Shown here: piece by piece, positions 16,188 through 27,871 of the stretch
Layout: every line of letters begins with the position of its first letter
How positions within the stretch are numbered: position 1 is the stretch's first letter
Source of the DNA: Defluviicoccus sp.
GTDB taxonomy: Bacteria > Pseudomonadota > Alphaproteobacteria > Rhodospirillales > Defluviicoccaceae
Length of the DNA: 64,000 nucleotides
Reading direction: 5' to 3'
Assembly: GCA_029624735.1 (NCBI GenBank)
Contig: JARSSM010000011.1
Coordinates: forward strand, 339,528 to 403,527
Program-made: the position numbers and the translations under genes
The notes under the pieces: model-generated
Databases searched by the model: none
What the model was told of the DNA's origin: nothing
What the model saw: the letters and a program-made list of their open reading frames with translations, nothing else

Positions 16188-17804
16188 TCAGCCGCCGGCG
16201 GCCAGGTCTTCGCCGGCAATCGCCCGGTCAATGAGCGTCACCGCTTCGTCGCGTCCGTAAAGGGCGATGAAGGTGCCCATCCGCGGCCCGTCGTCCTGGC
16301 CCAACAGGATCTGATAGAGGCTGCGGAACCATGCGCGCAGATCAGGAAAAGCCGCGTGCCGTTTGCCGACCTCGTAGACGGCACTCTGAATCGCCTCGGC
16401 ATCTGCCAGCGCCGGCAACGCACGCAGACTGGCGCTGAGATCTACGAGCGCCTCCTTCTCCGCCGCGATCGCCGCCCGGTACTTGAGGCGTGGCTTGACG
16501 AAATCACGGTAATAGGCCAGCGCAAAGTCGAGCAAGCGGTCCCATAGAGGCGCCGTCTCGGGCGTCGTCGCCGGGTCATAGCTCGAGATATACCGCCACA
16601 GGACGGCCTTATCTTCGGTATGGCAGACCGTCACCAGATTGAGGAGGATCGAGTAGCTGAGGCGGCTTTCCTGCCGCGGCGGCTGGCCGCGATGGATGTG
16701 CCAGACGGGATTCTCGAGTTGGGCGGTGAGTTCCTGGCCCGGAAACCGCGTCAAGCCCTCGATGTAGTCATCGACGTTCTTCGGGATGACATCGAAGTAA
16801 AGCCGCTTGGCACTGCGCGGCTTTTGAAACATGAACAGGGTCAGGCTTTCTTCAGGCCCATAGCGCAACCAGTCATCAACGGAAAGGCCGTTGCCGCGCG
16901 ACTTTGAGATCTTCTCGCCGCGCTCATCAAGGAACAGCTCGTAATTGAAGCCGGCCGGCGGTACCCCGCCTATGATCCTGCAGATCTGCGACGAGAGCCG
17001 AACCGAATCGATCAGGTCCTTGCCCGCCATCTCGTAATCGACGCCGAGCGCAGCCCAGCGCATCGCCCAGTCGACCTTCCACTGGAGCTTGCATCGACCG
17101 CCCGTGACCGACGTTTCGATCTCCTCCCCGTCATCATCGACATAAACGATCGTTCCCGCCTCGGCATCCCACCGCCGCAACGGCACCTGCAGCACGCGGC
17201 CCGTCTTGGCGCATACGGGAAGAAACGGGCTATAGGTTGCTTGGCGGTCGGAGCCGAGCGTCGGCAAGACGATGTTGGCGACAGCGTCATAGTGATTGAG
17301 AACAACGCGCAGGGCTGCATCGAAGCGGCCGCTCCGGTAATAGTCGGTTGCGCTCGCAAACTCGTACTCGAAGCCGAAGCGATCGAGGAATGCACGTAAG
17401 CGGGCATTGTTATGCTCACCGAAGCTGGGGTGGGTGCCGAAGGGGTCCGGCACCGCCGTCAGCGGCCGACCCAAGTACTCCGCGAGCATCCCTTGGTTCG
17501 GCACGTTGCCGGGCACACTGCGCAGCGCATCCATGTCATCAGAAAAGGCCAGGAGCCGCGTCGGCAGGTCGGAGAGTTGCGCGAATGCGTAGCGTACCAT
17601 CGACGTACGCACGACCTCACCGAAGGTGCCGATATGCGGCAGCCCCGACGGGCCATATCCGGTCTCGAACAGGACGTAACCCTTCGCCGGCGGCTGGTCA
17701 GCGAACCGGTCGAGAAGCTTGCGCGCTTCGACGAAAGGCCAAGCGCGCGCATTCGCGGCGACCGCGCGAGCGGCAGAGGGTTGGTCTAGCACTTCATCAG
17801 GCAA
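16188..17804 (-). CDS. lysK: Lysyl-tRNA synthetase, class I
   Basis: A 538-residue enzyme charging tRNA-Lys. The class I signatures are GYGPSGLPHIGTFGE (HIGH motif) and EKISKSRGNG (KMSKS motif), with the archaeal/alphaproteobacterial type of insert between. Class I LysRS replaces the usual class II enzyme in most alphaproteobacteria. The start is a TTG six bases after a perfect AGGAGG, which decides it despite the rare codon. It is convergent with the S24 regulator gene 51 bp away. Confidence 0.95.
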   Translation of the reverse strand: MPDEVLDQPSAARAVAANARAWPFVEARKLLDRFADQPPAKGYVLFETGYGPSGLPHIGTFGEVVRTSMVRYAFAQLSDLPTRLLAFSDDMDALRSVPGNVPNQGMLAEYLGRPLTAVPDPFGTHPSFGEHNNARLRAFLDRFGFEYEFASATDYYRSGRFDAALRVVLNHYDAVANIVLPTLGSDRQATYSPFLPVCAKTGRVLQVPLRRWDAEAGTIVYVDDDGEEIETSVTGGRCKLQWKVDWAMRWAALGVDYEMAGKDLIDSVRLSSQICRIIGGVPPAGFNYELFLDERGEKISKSRGNGLSVDDWLRYGPEESLTLFMFQKPRSAKRLYFDVIPKNVDDYIEGLTRFPGQELTAQLENPVWHIHRGQPPRQESRLSYSILLNLVTVCHTEDKAVLWRYISSYDPATTPETAPLWDRLLDFALAYYRDFVKPRLKYRAAIAAEKEALVDLSASLRALPALADAEAIQSAVYEVGKRHAAFPDLRAWFRSLYQILLGQDDGPRMGTFIALYGRDEAVTLIDRAIAGEDLAAGG

Positions 17805-17894
17805 AGCTTCGCCTCCTCATCGGCAGTCACGGCCGAGCGGCCTGTGCCTGCCTTAGCATGCGGGCCGAACGGGAGCGAGACCCGCGCGCTCCCG

Positions 17895-19439
17895 TCATTC
17901 GTTCAGCGGCCAGATCGGCCGGCCGCTGCCGGGCAACCCGTAGCGGGACCATTTCCGCGTGACGAGTTCAACGACCTCTTCACTCATCTTGAGTTTGCGA
18001 CCCCACGCGCGATCCGTCTCGGGAAATGCCTTCGCGGTGGCGTCGATCCCCATCTTGCTGCCCAACCCCGAGACGGGCGAGGCGAAATCGAGATAGTCGA
18101 TGGGAGTCCGCTCAACCATGGTTACGTCGCGTGCCGGGTCGACGTTGGTCGAAACCGCCCACACGACGTCGGTCCACTGGCGAACGTTGATATCGGCGTC
18201 AACGACGATGACAAACTTCGTGTACATGAACTGCCTGAGGAAGGACCAGACCGCCATCATCACCCGCTTGGCGTGGCCCGGGTAGGCTTTGCGCATCGAG
18301 ACGACGGCAATCCGGTAGGAACACGCCTCGGGCGGGAGCCAGAAATCGACGATCTCCGGAAACTGCTGCTGCAGCAGCGGCACAAAGACATCATTGAGCG
18401 CTTCGCCGAGGACCGAAGGCTCATCCGGCGGCCGGCCTGTGAAGGTCGACAGATAAATCGGCTCGCGGCGCATGGTGATCGCGCTCAAGTGAAAAACGGG
18501 GAAGCGCTCCACCGCATTATAGTAGCCGGTGTGGTCACCGTAGGGCCCTTCGTCGCCTTCCTCGTCCAGAGACACGTGCCCTTCAAGGACAATCTCGGCC
18601 TCCGCAGGCACCTTGATCGGCACCGTCTTGCAGTCCACCAGTTCCACTTTCGCCCCGCGCAATAGGCCGGCGAACTGGTATTCCGAGAGCGTGTCAGGCA
18701 CCGGCGTCACCGCAGCGAGGATGGTTCCGGGGTCGGCCCCGATTACGGCGGCCGCCGGCAGCGGGTCCGAGCGCACCCCCTTCCAGCGGGCGTGATGCTG
18801 GGCGCCGCCGCGATGCTTGAGCCAGCGCATCAGCGTCGTCCGGTGATCAATCAGTTGCATCCTGTAGATGCCGAGGTTGAACGCGTCGCGCTTGTCGCCG
18901 CCGCGCGCACCGGCCGTGGGCCCTTGGGTCACCACCAGCGGCCAAGTGATCAGAGGCGCCGGTTCGCCGGGCCAGCAGGTCTGGATCGGCAGCCGGGTGA
19001 GATCAATGTCATCGCCCTCGATCACCACCTCCTGGCACGGCGCCCGGCTGACGCTGCGCGGGTGCATTGCCATCACGGTCTTCAGGAGCGGGAGCATGTC
19101 GAGCGCCTCGCGCCAGCCGCCGGGCGGTTCCGGCTGGCGCAGGAACGCCAGCATCTCCCCAACTTCGCGCAGTTGGTTGGGCGCGCGGTTCATACCCCAG
19201 GCCACACGCTCCACGGTGCCGAACAGGTTAGCGAGCACCGGCATCGTGTATGCCGCGCCGTCGGGCCGGACCACGTTCTCGAACAGAACCGCGGGTCCCT
19301 GCTCGGCCAACAAGCGGGTTTGAATCTCGGTAATCTCCAGGACCGGGGAGACCGGCTCGCGGACTCGCTTGAGGCGGCCGTTCCGTTCGAGGTGTTCGAT
19401 AAAAACGCGCAAAGATTGATATGCCATGGGAGTCGCCAT
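17895..19439 (-). CDS. ubiD: UbiD family decarboxylase (3-octaprenyl-4-hydroxybenzoate carboxy-lyase)
   Basis: A 514-residue prenyl-FMN-dependent decarboxylase, close to the length of E. coli UbiD (497). Typical pieces are the N-terminal [30 protein letters not shown] (prFMN/metal region), [16 protein letters not shown] with the catalytic glutamate, and the C-terminal [24 protein letters not shown]. It removes the carboxyl group in ubiquinone synthesis; ubiA is elsewhere in this window at 40.9 kb. A second ATG four codons in is an alternative start. Confidence 0.9.
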   Translation of the reverse strand: MATPMAYQSLRVFIEHLERNGRLKRVREPVSPVLEITEIQTRLLAEQGPAVLFENVVRPDGAAYTMPVLANLFGTVERVAWGMNRAPNQLREVGEMLAFLRQPEPPGGWREALDMLPLLKTVMAMHPRSVSRAPCQEVVIEGDDIDLTRLPIQTCWPGEPAPLITWPLVVTQGPTAGARGGDKRDAFNLGIYRMQLIDHRTTLMRWLKHRGGAQHHARWKGVRSDPLPAAAVIGADPGTILAAVTPVPDTLSEYQFAGLLRGAKVELVDCKTVPIKVPAEAEIVLEGHVSLDEEGDEGPYGDHTGYYNAVERFPVFHLSAITMRREPIYLSTFTGRPPDEPSVLGEALNDVFVPLLQQQFPEIVDFWLPPEACSYRIAVVSMRKAYPGHAKRVMMAVWSFLRQFMYTKFVIVVDADINVRQWTDVVWAVSTNVDPARDVTMVERTPIDYLDFASPVSGLGSKMGIDATAKAFPETDRAWGRKLKMSEEVVELVTRKWSRYGLPGSGRPIWPLNE

Positions 19440-19655
19440 CGCCGGGACGTTTGCCTCTCTGAAGCCAAAGGCAACACCGCGCCGCTGTCAACGCGCTTCA
19501 CTCAGCCAGCCGCGGGCGTCGCGCCTGCGCTTGTAGCGGAAGGTGGGATCAGGCTCTGTTCTTTCGTTCGCCGCTCCCGTAAACCATGCCTCTCGTCAAG
19601 GACGCTCAATCGAAGAAGCAGCTCGTCCGCTTGCCACCAACCGCCAGAGAAGCCG

Positions 19656-21449
19656 ATGGAATTCTTTCGCGTCTACAGTCGGGTGCTCGGCTTGCTCGCG
19701 CCGGAGCGGCGGCTCGCCATCACCCTTGTCGTGGCCAACGTTGCAGTCGCCGTCCTTTATTACGTCGAACCGTTCCTCTTTGGCCGCATCATCGACGTTC
19801 TCGTCAATAGCGACCGTGCGCAGCCAGGCGAGACCTGGTCTGCCAGCATGCAGCTGCTCGCCGTATGGAGCGTCGTGGGGTTGAGCGGCATCGTGGCCAG
19901 TATGCTGGTGGCACTCCATGCCGACCGGCTGGCGCATCGGCGCCGGCTGGCGGCGATGGCGTCGTTCTTCGGCCATGTCCTGACGCTTTCGCCCGCCTAC
20001 CACGCCGATTCGCATTCCGGCCGGCTGCTGAAGATAATGCTGACCGGCGTCGATAATCTGTTCGGTGTCTGGCTGTCCTTCTTCCGTGAGCATCTTGCAA
20101 CCTTTGTGGCACTTGTCGTCCTGCTGCCATTGTCATTTTTCCTCAACTGGCGTCTCGCCTTGCTGCTGGTTGTGCTGATCGTCGTCTTCGCCATCCTCAC
20201 GACCTTCGTGATCCGCAAGACCGAGCACGCCCAGGGCCTAGTCGAGGAATACCATTCGAAATTGGCACTCAGGGCCGGCGACGCGCTCGGCAACATCCCG
20301 CTGATCCACTCCTACGCCCGGTTGTCGGCGGAGGCGCGCACGCTTGGTTTCGTCATCCGCCGCGTGCTGGCCGCCCAGTATCCGGTGCTGAACATGTGGG
20401 CGCTGGTGAGCGTGCTGACCCGGTCCGCCTCAACGATTACGGTGATTACTATTTTCGTGCTCGGCACGTGGCTGAACCTGCGCGGCCTTGCCTCAGTCGG
20501 CGAGATCGTCAGCTTCATGGGCTTTGCCACCATGCTGATCGGCCGTCTTGAGCAGGCGATGGGTTTTGCCAGCCGGCTGTTCTTTCAGATGCACGGCCTC
20601 GGCCAGTTCTTCGCCGTCCTCGATACGCAACCCACGGTGACCGAGAAGCCCGGCGCGATCTCGATTGACCGGGTTGCAGGGGCGGTCAGTTTCGAGGATG
20701 TAAGTTTCTCCTATGACGGCGTCACGCCCGCCGTCTCGTCCTTGTCGTTCAGCGTTCCGCCCGGCACCACGGTCGCCCTCGTCGGCAGTACGGGCGCCGG
20801 CAAGAGTACAGCAATGGCGTTGCTGCACCGCCTTGCCGATCCGAGCGCGGGCAGGATCTGCATCGACGGCATCGACATCCGCGACCTCACACTTGATTCG
20901 CTCCGCCGCAACATCGGCGTCGTGTTTCAGGAATCGACGATGTTCTACCGCTCGATCGCCGACAACCTTCGCGTCGGCCGGGCCGACGCAACCGATGAAG
21001 AGCTTGTCCGGGCGGCCTCGCTCGCGGAGGCGCACGACTTCATCCGGAGCCAGCCGCGCGGCTACGATACGCTGGTCGGCGAGCGGGGCACCACGCTCTC
21101 AGGCGGCGAACGCCAGCGGATCGCGATTGCCCGCGCCCTCTTGAAGGACCCGCCGATCCTGATCCTCGACGAAGCGACGAGCGCCCTTGATGCGGCGACC
21201 GAGGCGCGGGTGCAGCGGGCGTTGAAACAGCTGATGCGGGGACGGACCACCTTTGTCATCGCGCATCGGCTGTCCACCATCCGCGATGCCGACCTCGTCC
21301 TCGTTTTCGGGGACGGACGCATCATCGAGCGCGGCAGCCCGGCCGAGCTGTTGGCGGCAGACGGCGTCTTCGCCACACTGGTCAGAACGCAGCTCCAGGT
21401 CGCGGCAGCCCACCCAAATCCCGCGCCGCACCCTGAATCAGCGCCATAG
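19656..21449 (+). CDS. ndvA: NdvA/ChvA-like beta-glucan ABC exporter (fused permease and ATPase)
   Basis: A 597-residue half-transporter starting MEFFRVYSRVLGLLAPERRL, the opening of cyclic beta-1,2-glucan exporters (NdvA about 585 residues). Residues 1-325 form the membrane domain with about six spans. The ATPase has Walker A GSTGAGKST (377-385), Q-loop VVFQEST, signature LSGGERQRIAIARAL and Walker B ILILDEATSALD, then the H-loop IAHRLSTI. It works as a dimer in the inner membrane. No glucan synthase (ndvB) is in the window, so the substrate is inferred from similarity only. Divergent from ubiD. Confidence 0.8.
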   Translation: MEFFRVYSRVLGLLAPERRLAITLVVANVAVAVLYYVEPFLFGRIIDVLVNSDRAQPGETWSASMQLLAVWSVVGLSGIVASMLVALHADRLAHRRRLAAMASFFGHVLTLSPAYHADSHSGRLLKIMLTGVDNLFGVWLSFFREHLATFVALVVLLPLSFFLNWRLALLLVVLIVVFAILTTFVIRKTEHAQGLVEEYHSKLALRAGDALGNIPLIHSYARLSAEARTLGFVIRRVLAAQYPVLNMWALVSVLTRSASTITVITIFVLGTWLNLRGLASVGEIVSFMGFATMLIGRLEQAMGFASRLFFQMHGLGQFFAVLDTQPTVTEKPGAISIDRVAGAVSFEDVSFSYDGVTPAVSSLSFSVPPGTTVALVGSTGAGKSTAMALLHRLADPSAGRICIDGIDIRDLTLDSLRRNIGVVFQESTMFYRSIADNLRVGRADATDEELVRAASLAEAHDFIRSQPRGYDTLVGERGTTLSGGERQRIAIARALLKDPPILILDEATSALDAATEARVQRALKQLMRGRTTFVIAHRLSTIRDADLVLVFGDGRIIERGSPAELLAADGVFATLVRTQLQVAAAHPNPAPHPESAP

Positions 21450-21683
21450 GGCTGCGGCAGCTCCGGAATCTGGCAGCCCGCCGCTTGATGCATGGACGCC
21501 GACGACTCCACACCACGACAGCCTTGATCGCGATGACTCGATCTTTAGCCGAATGTTTACGGATCACATCTAGTATAAATTGTGCTTAATTCCGGCCCTC
21601 TCCAAATAGGGGGGCTCCCCAGGGTTTCGTCTCGCTCGCCCTTCGTGTAGGTTCCCCAGCCGATCGATCAGGAGAAGTTGATC

Positions 21684-22715
<1,032 letters not shown>

Positions 22716-22813
22716 GCGTGGACTGAAGTTCGTTCCGCAGAAAAGACGGCTGGCCGTCCTTAGGGGCGGCGCTGCCTTCGTGCACCGCCTATTGCAAATC
22801 GGGGAATCGGATC

Positions 22814-23833
22814 ATGACCACCACCGCTCCGCAGCGCGTCCTCGTCACTGGGGGTGCGGGCTACGTCGGCAGCCATGCCTGCAAGGCTCTCGCCCGAGCC
22901 GGCTACCTTCCCGTGACCTACGACAATCTTTCCACCGGCAACCGCTGGGCAGTCCGCTGGGGACCGCTTGAACTCGGCGACATCCTTGATCCCGAGCGCT
23001 TGCAGGAGGTCTTCCAGCAGCACCGCCCGGTCGCCGTGATGCACTTCGCCGCGCTGGCCCTGGTCGGCGAATCGATGCAGGCGCCAGCACTCTACTACCG
23101 GAATAACACGGTCGGCGCCCTCAACGTCGCAGACGCCGCCGTCGCCCACAGTGCGCGCGCGTTCGTCTTTTCCAGCACCTGCGCAACCTATGGCGAGCCG
23201 GCGGAGGTCCCGATCCCGGAGACAACGCCGCAGCACCCGGTCAACCCGTACGGAGCCAGCAAGCTGATGATCGAGCGGGTGCTGGCCGATTACGAAATGG
23301 CCTATGGTCTACCGCACGCGTGTCTACGCTACTTCAATGCGGCAGGTGCTGATCCTGAAACCGAGATCGGCGAGTGCCGCGTGGTCGAGACGCACCTGAT
23401 TCCGCTGGTGCTTGATGCGATCCTCGGCACCCGGCCGCCACTCAAGATCTTCGGCACCGATTATCCGACACCTGATGGCAGCGCCGTGCGCGACTATATC
23501 CACGTTGCCGACTTGGCCGACGCCCACGTCGCGGCACTCAAGCATCTTATTGCAGGCAAAGGCTCTCTTAAGCTCAACCTCGGCACTGGCCGCGGCTATT
23601 CCGTTCGCGAGGTTGTCGCGTGCGCGGAGGCCGTAACGGGACGCAAGGTGCCGTTGTCGTACGCTCCGCGCCGGCCCGGCGATCCGCCCGCGCTCGTTGC
23701 AGCACCAGGCCGCTCGGTCGAAGTCCTGGGCCTTGCGTTTCGGCATTCGTCATCGCTTGAAGCCGTTATTGAAACGGCTTGGCGCTGGCACCAGCACCTT
23801 CACGCCACCCAGCGCGCGGCCGCCACTTCATAG
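22814..23833 (+). CDS. galE: UDP-glucose 4-epimerase
   Basis: A 339-residue enzyme interconverting UDP-glucose and UDP-galactose. Features are [34 protein letters not shown], the catalytic pair Y146-x-x-x-K150 (YGASK), LRYFNAAGADP and ETHLIPLVLDAI. Its end overlaps the end of convergent panD by 6 bp. With UXS just upstream it supplies nucleotide sugars for the surface glycans suggested by neighbouring genes. Confidence 0.92.
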   Translation: MTTTAPQRVLVTGGAGYVGSHACKALARAGYLPVTYDNLSTGNRWAVRWGPLELGDILDPERLQEVFQQHRPVAVMHFAALALVGESMQAPALYYRNNTVGALNVADAAVAHSARAFVFSSTCATYGEPAEVPIPETTPQHPVNPYGASKLMIERVLADYEMAYGLPHACLRYFNAAGADPETEIGECRVVETHLIPLVLDAILGTRPPLKIFGTDYPTPDGSAVRDYIHVADLADAHVAALKHLIAGKGSLKLNLGTGRGYSVREVVACAEAVTGRKVPLSYAPRRPGDPPALVAAPGRSVEVLGLAFRHSSSLEAVIETAWRWHQHLHATQRAAATS

Positions 23834-24223
23834 GGCAGGCGTAGCGACCGCCGCTGCGACCGGCCGGTTGCCGGCATCAACGAGAACGATGCGAGGCTGC
23901 CAGCCGGCCGCCAGCGTTCGTGGCACCATCGCATACGCGGCGATGATGATCAGGTCGCCCGGCCGCGCCAGATGTGCGGCAGCCCCATTTATTTGGATGG
24001 TGCCGGTCTCTGCCTCGCCTTCGATAACGTAGGTCTCGAAGCGCGCGCCGTTGGTGATGTTGTAGATTTGGACCTGCTGAAACGGGACAAGGTCCGCCCG
24101 GGCCATCAGGGCGCGATCGATGGTAATGCTGCCTTCATAATGCATGTCGGCGGCAGTCACCGTCGCCCGATGGATCTTGGCCGTCAGGACCGGCACCAGC
24201 ATTGGCTCGGGCACTGAGCCCAT
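23828..24223 (-). CDS. panD: Aspartate 1-decarboxylase proenzyme
   Basis: A 131-residue protein making beta-alanine for pantothenate. TAKIHRATVTAADMHYEGSITID holds the self-cleavage Gly31-Ser32 bond, where serine becomes the pyruvoyl cofactor. YNITNGARFETYVI and INGAAAHLARPGDLIIIAAYA are the conserved remainder. The ATG at 24223 has AGGAG at a good distance, so the seven-residue extension before the usual MLxxML start is probably real. It lies 50 bp downstream of trmL on the same strand. Confidence 0.92.
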   Translation of the reverse strand: MGSVPEPMLVPVLTAKIHRATVTAADMHYEGSITIDRALMARADLVPFQQVQIYNITNGARFETYVIEGEAETGTIQINGAAAHLARPGDLIIIAAYAMVPRTLAAGWQPRIVLVDAGNRPVAAAVATPAL

Positions 24224-24273
24224 CGCGAAAACTCCTCATCAGCCCGCTGTTGGGCCCGCTCCGCGCGGCGGCA

Positions 24274-24753
24274 CTATAATGGCGTCGCTCCTATGCCGCC
24301 AGCGGAAGCGCCGCCCGCTTGGCGCAAAGCCTCGCCCACCACCATGGCGACGGCAATCGCCACGTTCAGCGCACGAGACCCTGGCTTCAGCGGGATTCGA
24401 ACGCGCGCATCTACTTCTGCGTGCACGTCAGCCGGCACACCGCCGCTTTCCCGCCCTGCGAGCAGGACATCGGTATCACGATAGGCGAACTGCGTGTAGA
24501 CGCATTCAGCGCGCGTGCTCAGAAGCACGACCCGTGCCGGAGCCTTGTGAAAGGCGCGAAACGCAGCCCAGCTGGGATGGCGTTCGATCGTTGCAGCCGC
24601 GAGGTAGTCAAGACCGGCGCGGCGGAAATGCCGGTCCGAAAGCACGAAACCGCAGGGCTCGATCAGATCGACAGCGAGGCCGAAACAGACCGCGGTCCGA
24701 ATGATCGTGCCGGCATTCTGCGGGATATCGGGCTGGTAGAGGGCAATGCGCAT
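24274..24753 (-). CDS. trmL: tRNA (cytidine(34)-2'-O)-methyltransferase
   Basis: A 159-residue SPOUT methyltransferase starting MRIALYQPDIPQNAGTIIR, the universal opening of TrmL. PCGFVLSDRHFRRAGLDYL follows, and the knot region is LLAGRESGGVPADVH and ALNVAIAVAMVVGEALRQ. It methylates the wobble base of tRNA-Leu. A frame 18 codons longer exists but the conserved start is clear. petA is divergent from it. Confidence 0.92.
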   Translation of the reverse strand: MRIALYQPDIPQNAGTIIRTAVCFGLAVDLIEPCGFVLSDRHFRRAGLDYLAAATIERHPSWAAFRAFHKAPARVVLLSTRAECVYTQFAYRDTDVLLAGRESGGVPADVHAEVDARVRIPLKPGSRALNVAIAVAMVVGEALRQAGGASAGGIGATPL

Positions 24754-25095
24754 GCTTGGCACCGGGATATCGCTGCGGGCGAGAGAACCACCCCCGTGCT
24801 CGAGCAAGGGAGTTTTTCCCGCGCTGCAGCATAGGCCTTTTCACCTTTGCGGCTTTGGCTTATATGGGAGGGTCGGATATTCGGCGCCTGTGCGCCGGCG
24901 GGGCGCCGGATTTTGGTCCGGAAACGGGTTGCGGGATAAACAGCGCTTGGCCATCACCGGGGTGGCCGGCGGGTTGCGAAAGGGGTGGGCACGCGGGAGC
25001 TCAAGAACCAAGCGCCCTCCTGCCCTCTTTCCTGCGCAACAGAGCTGCGAGGGGGTGCCACCGCCCCTGGACAAGAAACACGGAAGAGGGTTTCC
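24754..25095 (+). other. Intergenic region between trmL and petA
   Basis: About 340 bp with no convincing gene. A weak sigma70-like promoter for petA can be drawn from TTTTCA (24838-24843), 17 bp and TATATG (24861-24866). The rest holds GC-rich short repeats and the petA ribosome-binding site. No riboswitch was recognised. Confidence 0.3.
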
Positions 25096-25650
25096 ATGGC
25101 AGACTCCACACTGGCTTCTCCTCATGCCGCGGATGACGAGGAGACACGGCGCGATTTTCTCCTGATCGCGACCAGTACCGTTGCCGCGATTGGCACCGCT
25201 TTTGCCGCGTGGCCGTTCATTCACAGTCTCAACCCGGCGCGCGATACGCTTGCGGTCGCGATCACCGGGGTCGATTTGTCGCCGATTGCGGAAGGGCAAG
25301 CGATCACCGTCGTGTGGCAAGGCAAACCGGTGTTCATTCGTCACCGGACTGCGGCCGAGATCAAAGCAGCGCGCGACGTTGCACTCGACCAGCTTCCCGA
25401 TCCTCAGCCGGACAGCGCCCGAACCGAAAAGCCGGAATGGCTCGTCGTCGTCGGGGTCTGCACGCATCTCGGTTGTATTCCTCTCGGCCAGCGACCAACC
25501 GATGCCAAGGGCGACTACGGCGGCTGGTTCTGCCCCTGCCACGGATCGCACTACGATTCCTCGGGGCGCATCCGCAAAGGACCGGCACCGGCCAATCTTG
25601 CGGTTCCGCCGTACCGGTTCCTCGACGACCATCGTATCGAAATCGGCTGA
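25096..25650 (+). CDS. petA: Ubiquinol-cytochrome c reductase Rieske iron-sulfur subunit
   Basis: A 184-residue periplasm-facing subunit of complex III. Twin arginines (Arg18-Arg19 in [10 protein letters not shown]) before a hydrophobic segment indicate Tat export with an uncleaved anchor. The [2Fe-2S] ligands lie in CTHLGC (122-127) and CPCHGS (146-151), followed by [20 protein letters not shown]. The start has AGAGGG at a normal distance. First gene of petABC. Confidence 0.95.
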   Translation: MADSTLASPHAADDEETRRDFLLIATSTVAAIGTAFAAWPFIHSLNPARDTLAVAITGVDLSPIAEGQAITVVWQGKPVFIRHRTAAEIKAARDVALDQLPDPQPDSARTEKPEWLVVVGVCTHLGCIPLGQRPTDAKGDYGGWFCPCHGSHYDSSGRIRKGPAPANLAVPPYRFLDDHRIEIG

Positions 25651-25662
25651 GAGTTTTCTGTC

Positions 25663-26928
25663 ATGGACGCCAAAACCTGGAAGAATCCAATTGTCGCATG
25701 GGTCGACAAGCGATTGCCGATCTTTACGATGATGCAGCATGATCTTGTCGACTATCCGACCCCGAGGAACCTCAACTACTGGTGGAACTTCGGGTCGCTC
25801 GCCGGGATCGTCCTGGTAATCATGATCGCCACCGGCGTCGTGCTGGCGATGCATTACACGCCACACACCCAACACGCATTCGAGAGTGTCGAGCGCATCA
25901 TGCGTGACGTCAACTACGGTTGGCTATTACGCTATCTGCACATGAACGGCGCCTCGATGTTCTTCATCGTCGTCTACATCCACATGTTTCGCGGCCTGTA
26001 TTACGGTTCCTACAAGGCGCCGCGGGAACTCTTGTGGCAGATCGGCGTAATCATTCTGTTGGCAATGATGGCGACAGCGTTCATGGGCTACGTGCTGCCA
26101 TGGGGGCAGATGAGCTACTGGGGCGCCAAGGTCATTACCAACCTCTTCTCAGCTATCCCCCTCGTGGGCGATGCCATTGTGACTTGGCTGTGGGGCGGTT
26201 TTGCGGTCGACAATCCGACGCTCAATCGATTCTTCGCGCTTCACTACCTGCTGCCCTTCCTCTTGTTCGCTCTTGTGTTCCTGCACTTGGTGGCATTACA
26301 CACTAGCAAGTCAAACAACCCGCTTGGCATTGACGTCAAGGGCCCACAGGATACCATCCCCTTCACGCCGTACTACACCGTCAAGGATATGTTTGGCCTG
26401 GGCGCGTTCCTGATTATCTACTTGGCGTTCGTGTTCTTCGCGCCGAACTTCTTTGGGGAGCCTGACAACTACATCAAGGCAAACCCGATGCAGACTCCGC
26501 CGCATATCGTGCCGGAATGGTATTTCCTGCCGTTTTATGCGATCTTGCGGGCGATTACCTTCGATGTCCTCTTCATTCCGGCGAAGCTCCTGGGCGTGAT
26601 CGCAATGTTTGCCGCGGTGTTAATTCTTCTGTTCCTGCCGTGGCTTGACCGCTCGCCGGTACGCAGCGCCCGCTTCCGGCCGATTTACAAGCAGGTGTTC
26701 TGGCTGTTCGTCGCCGACTGCATTCTGCTTGGTGTCGTCGGCGGCCATCCGCCTGAAGGAGTATGGGTGCCGCTCGGTCAAGCGGCGACAGCTTTCTACT
26801 TCGCCTTTTTCCTCGTCATCATGCCGCTGCTCAGTTTTATCGAACGGCCGCGGCCGCTCCCGTCGAGCATCAGCGCGGCGGTCACCGGCAAGGGCGTGGG
26901 CATTTCGGCGCATGGGGTTGCAGAATGA
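25663..26928 (+). CDS. petB: Cytochrome b of the bc1 complex
   Basis: A 421-residue, eight-helix membrane protein carrying the Qi and Qo quinone sites. Visible features are the paired haem histidines on helices 2 and 4 ([38 protein letters not shown]), [14 protein letters not shown], and the Qo motif PEWY in [13 protein letters not shown]. The gene starts 12 bp after petA, and its stop overlaps the petC start (ATGA). Confidence 0.97.
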   Translation: MDAKTWKNPIVAWVDKRLPIFTMMQHDLVDYPTPRNLNYWWNFGSLAGIVLVIMIATGVVLAMHYTPHTQHAFESVERIMRDVNYGWLLRYLHMNGASMFFIVVYIHMFRGLYYGSYKAPRELLWQIGVIILLAMMATAFMGYVLPWGQMSYWGAKVITNLFSAIPLVGDAIVTWLWGGFAVDNPTLNRFFALHYLLPFLLFALVFLHLVALHTSKSNNPLGIDVKGPQDTIPFTPYYTVKDMFGLGAFLIIYLAFVFFAPNFFGEPDNYIKANPMQTPPHIVPEWYFLPFYAILRAITFDVLFIPAKLLGVIAMFAAVLILLFLPWLDRSPVRSARFRPIYKQVFWLFVADCILLGVVGGHPPEGVWVPLGQAATAFYFAFFLVIMPLLSFIERPRPLPSSISAAVTGKGVGISAHGVAE

Positions 26929-27686
26929 AACGGAAAACCTTGGCGGCAGCGTTCGCAACGTTGCTGTTTACAACCGGGGCCGCCGTGGCGTCGGAGGCAC
27001 CGAAGCTTCCCGCCCAATCCTGGACCTTCTCGGGGATGTTTGGGACCTTCGAGCGGTCGGATCTGCAACGGGGTTTTCAGGTCTATAAGCAGATCTGCTC
27101 GTCCTGCCATGCCGCTCACCTGTTGGCGTACCGCAATTTGACCGACATCGGGTTCACACCGCAGCAGGTAACAGACATCGCCGCCGACTTTGAGGTCGAG
27201 GATGGACCCAATGACGAGGGTGAGATGTTCATCCGCAAGGCAGTCGCAGCCGACCGCTTCGTCAAGCCATTCCCGAATGAGGCAGCGTCGCGGGCCGCTA
27301 ACAACGGCGCCTACCCGCCAGATCTGTCTCTGATGACCAAGGCGCGGATCGGCGGTCCGGACTACGTCTACGCGCTGCTGACGGGCTACAAGGAGGAGCC
27401 ACCGGCCGGGTTCGCACTGATGGAGGGCATGCACTATAATGAGTATTTTGCCGGGCATCAGGTCGCGATGGCACCACCCCTCTCCGAGGGCGCGGTTGAT
27501 TACGCCGATGGCACCACGGCAACGGTCGAGCAGATGGCTAAGGACGTGGTGACGTTCCTCTCTTGGGCAGCTGAGCCAGAGATGGAGGCGCGGAAGCGGT
27601 TGGGCGTCAAGGTGATGATATTCCTAGTCGTCCTGACTGCCCTCCTCTTTGCGCTGAAGCGCAAAATCTGGTCGGACGTGCACTAG
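26925..27686 (+). CDS. petC: Cytochrome c1 of the bc1 complex
   Basis: A 253-residue haem protein. A Sec signal ends near AAVA-S (about residue 22). The haem site is C58-S-S-C-H62, with a candidate axial methionine in [10 protein letters not shown], and a C-terminal anchor helix ([19 protein letters not shown]) holds it in the membrane. It passes electrons from the Rieske centre to cytochrome c. Coupled to petB by ATGA, with a strong terminator about 80 bp downstream. Confidence 0.96.
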   Translation: MKRKTLAAAFATLLFTTGAAVASEAPKLPAQSWTFSGMFGTFERSDLQRGFQVYKQICSSCHAAHLLAYRNLTDIGFTPQQVTDIAADFEVEDGPNDEGEMFIRKAVAADRFVKPFPNEAASRAANNGAYPPDLSLMTKARIGGPDYVYALLTGYKEEPPAGFALMEGMHYNEYFAGHQVAMAPPLSEGAVDYADGTTATVEQMAKDVVTFLSWAAEPEMEARKRLGVKVMIFLVVLTALLFALKRKIWSDVH

Positions 27687-27763
27687 CCGCTCCCATCGCT
27701 ACTGGAGGCCGTCCAAGCGGCTCTGCAGGCGCGCAAAAGACGCGAGAAACGCACTTCAGGAAG

Positions 27764-27792
27764 AGCCCCACCGTGATGGTGGGGCTTTTTTT
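27764..27792 (+). terminator. Intrinsic terminator of petABC
   Basis: A perfect 9-bp stem AGCCCCACC / GGTGGGGCT with a 5-base loop (GTGAT), running directly into a tract of seven T residues. It ends the petABC transcript before rlpA. Confidence 0.92.
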
Positions 27793-27871
27793 GTCCTTTT
27801 AGCTTGCATTCTGCCCTGCCATCCCGCATCCTCTTGCGAATGCGACGCAACGAAAGGAATTGGATCTGGGA

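Noticed and set aside
18792..19655. Extension of the NdvA frame upstream of 19656
   Set aside because: It runs antisense to ubiD and lacks conserved sequence; MEFFRVYSRV is the family start.
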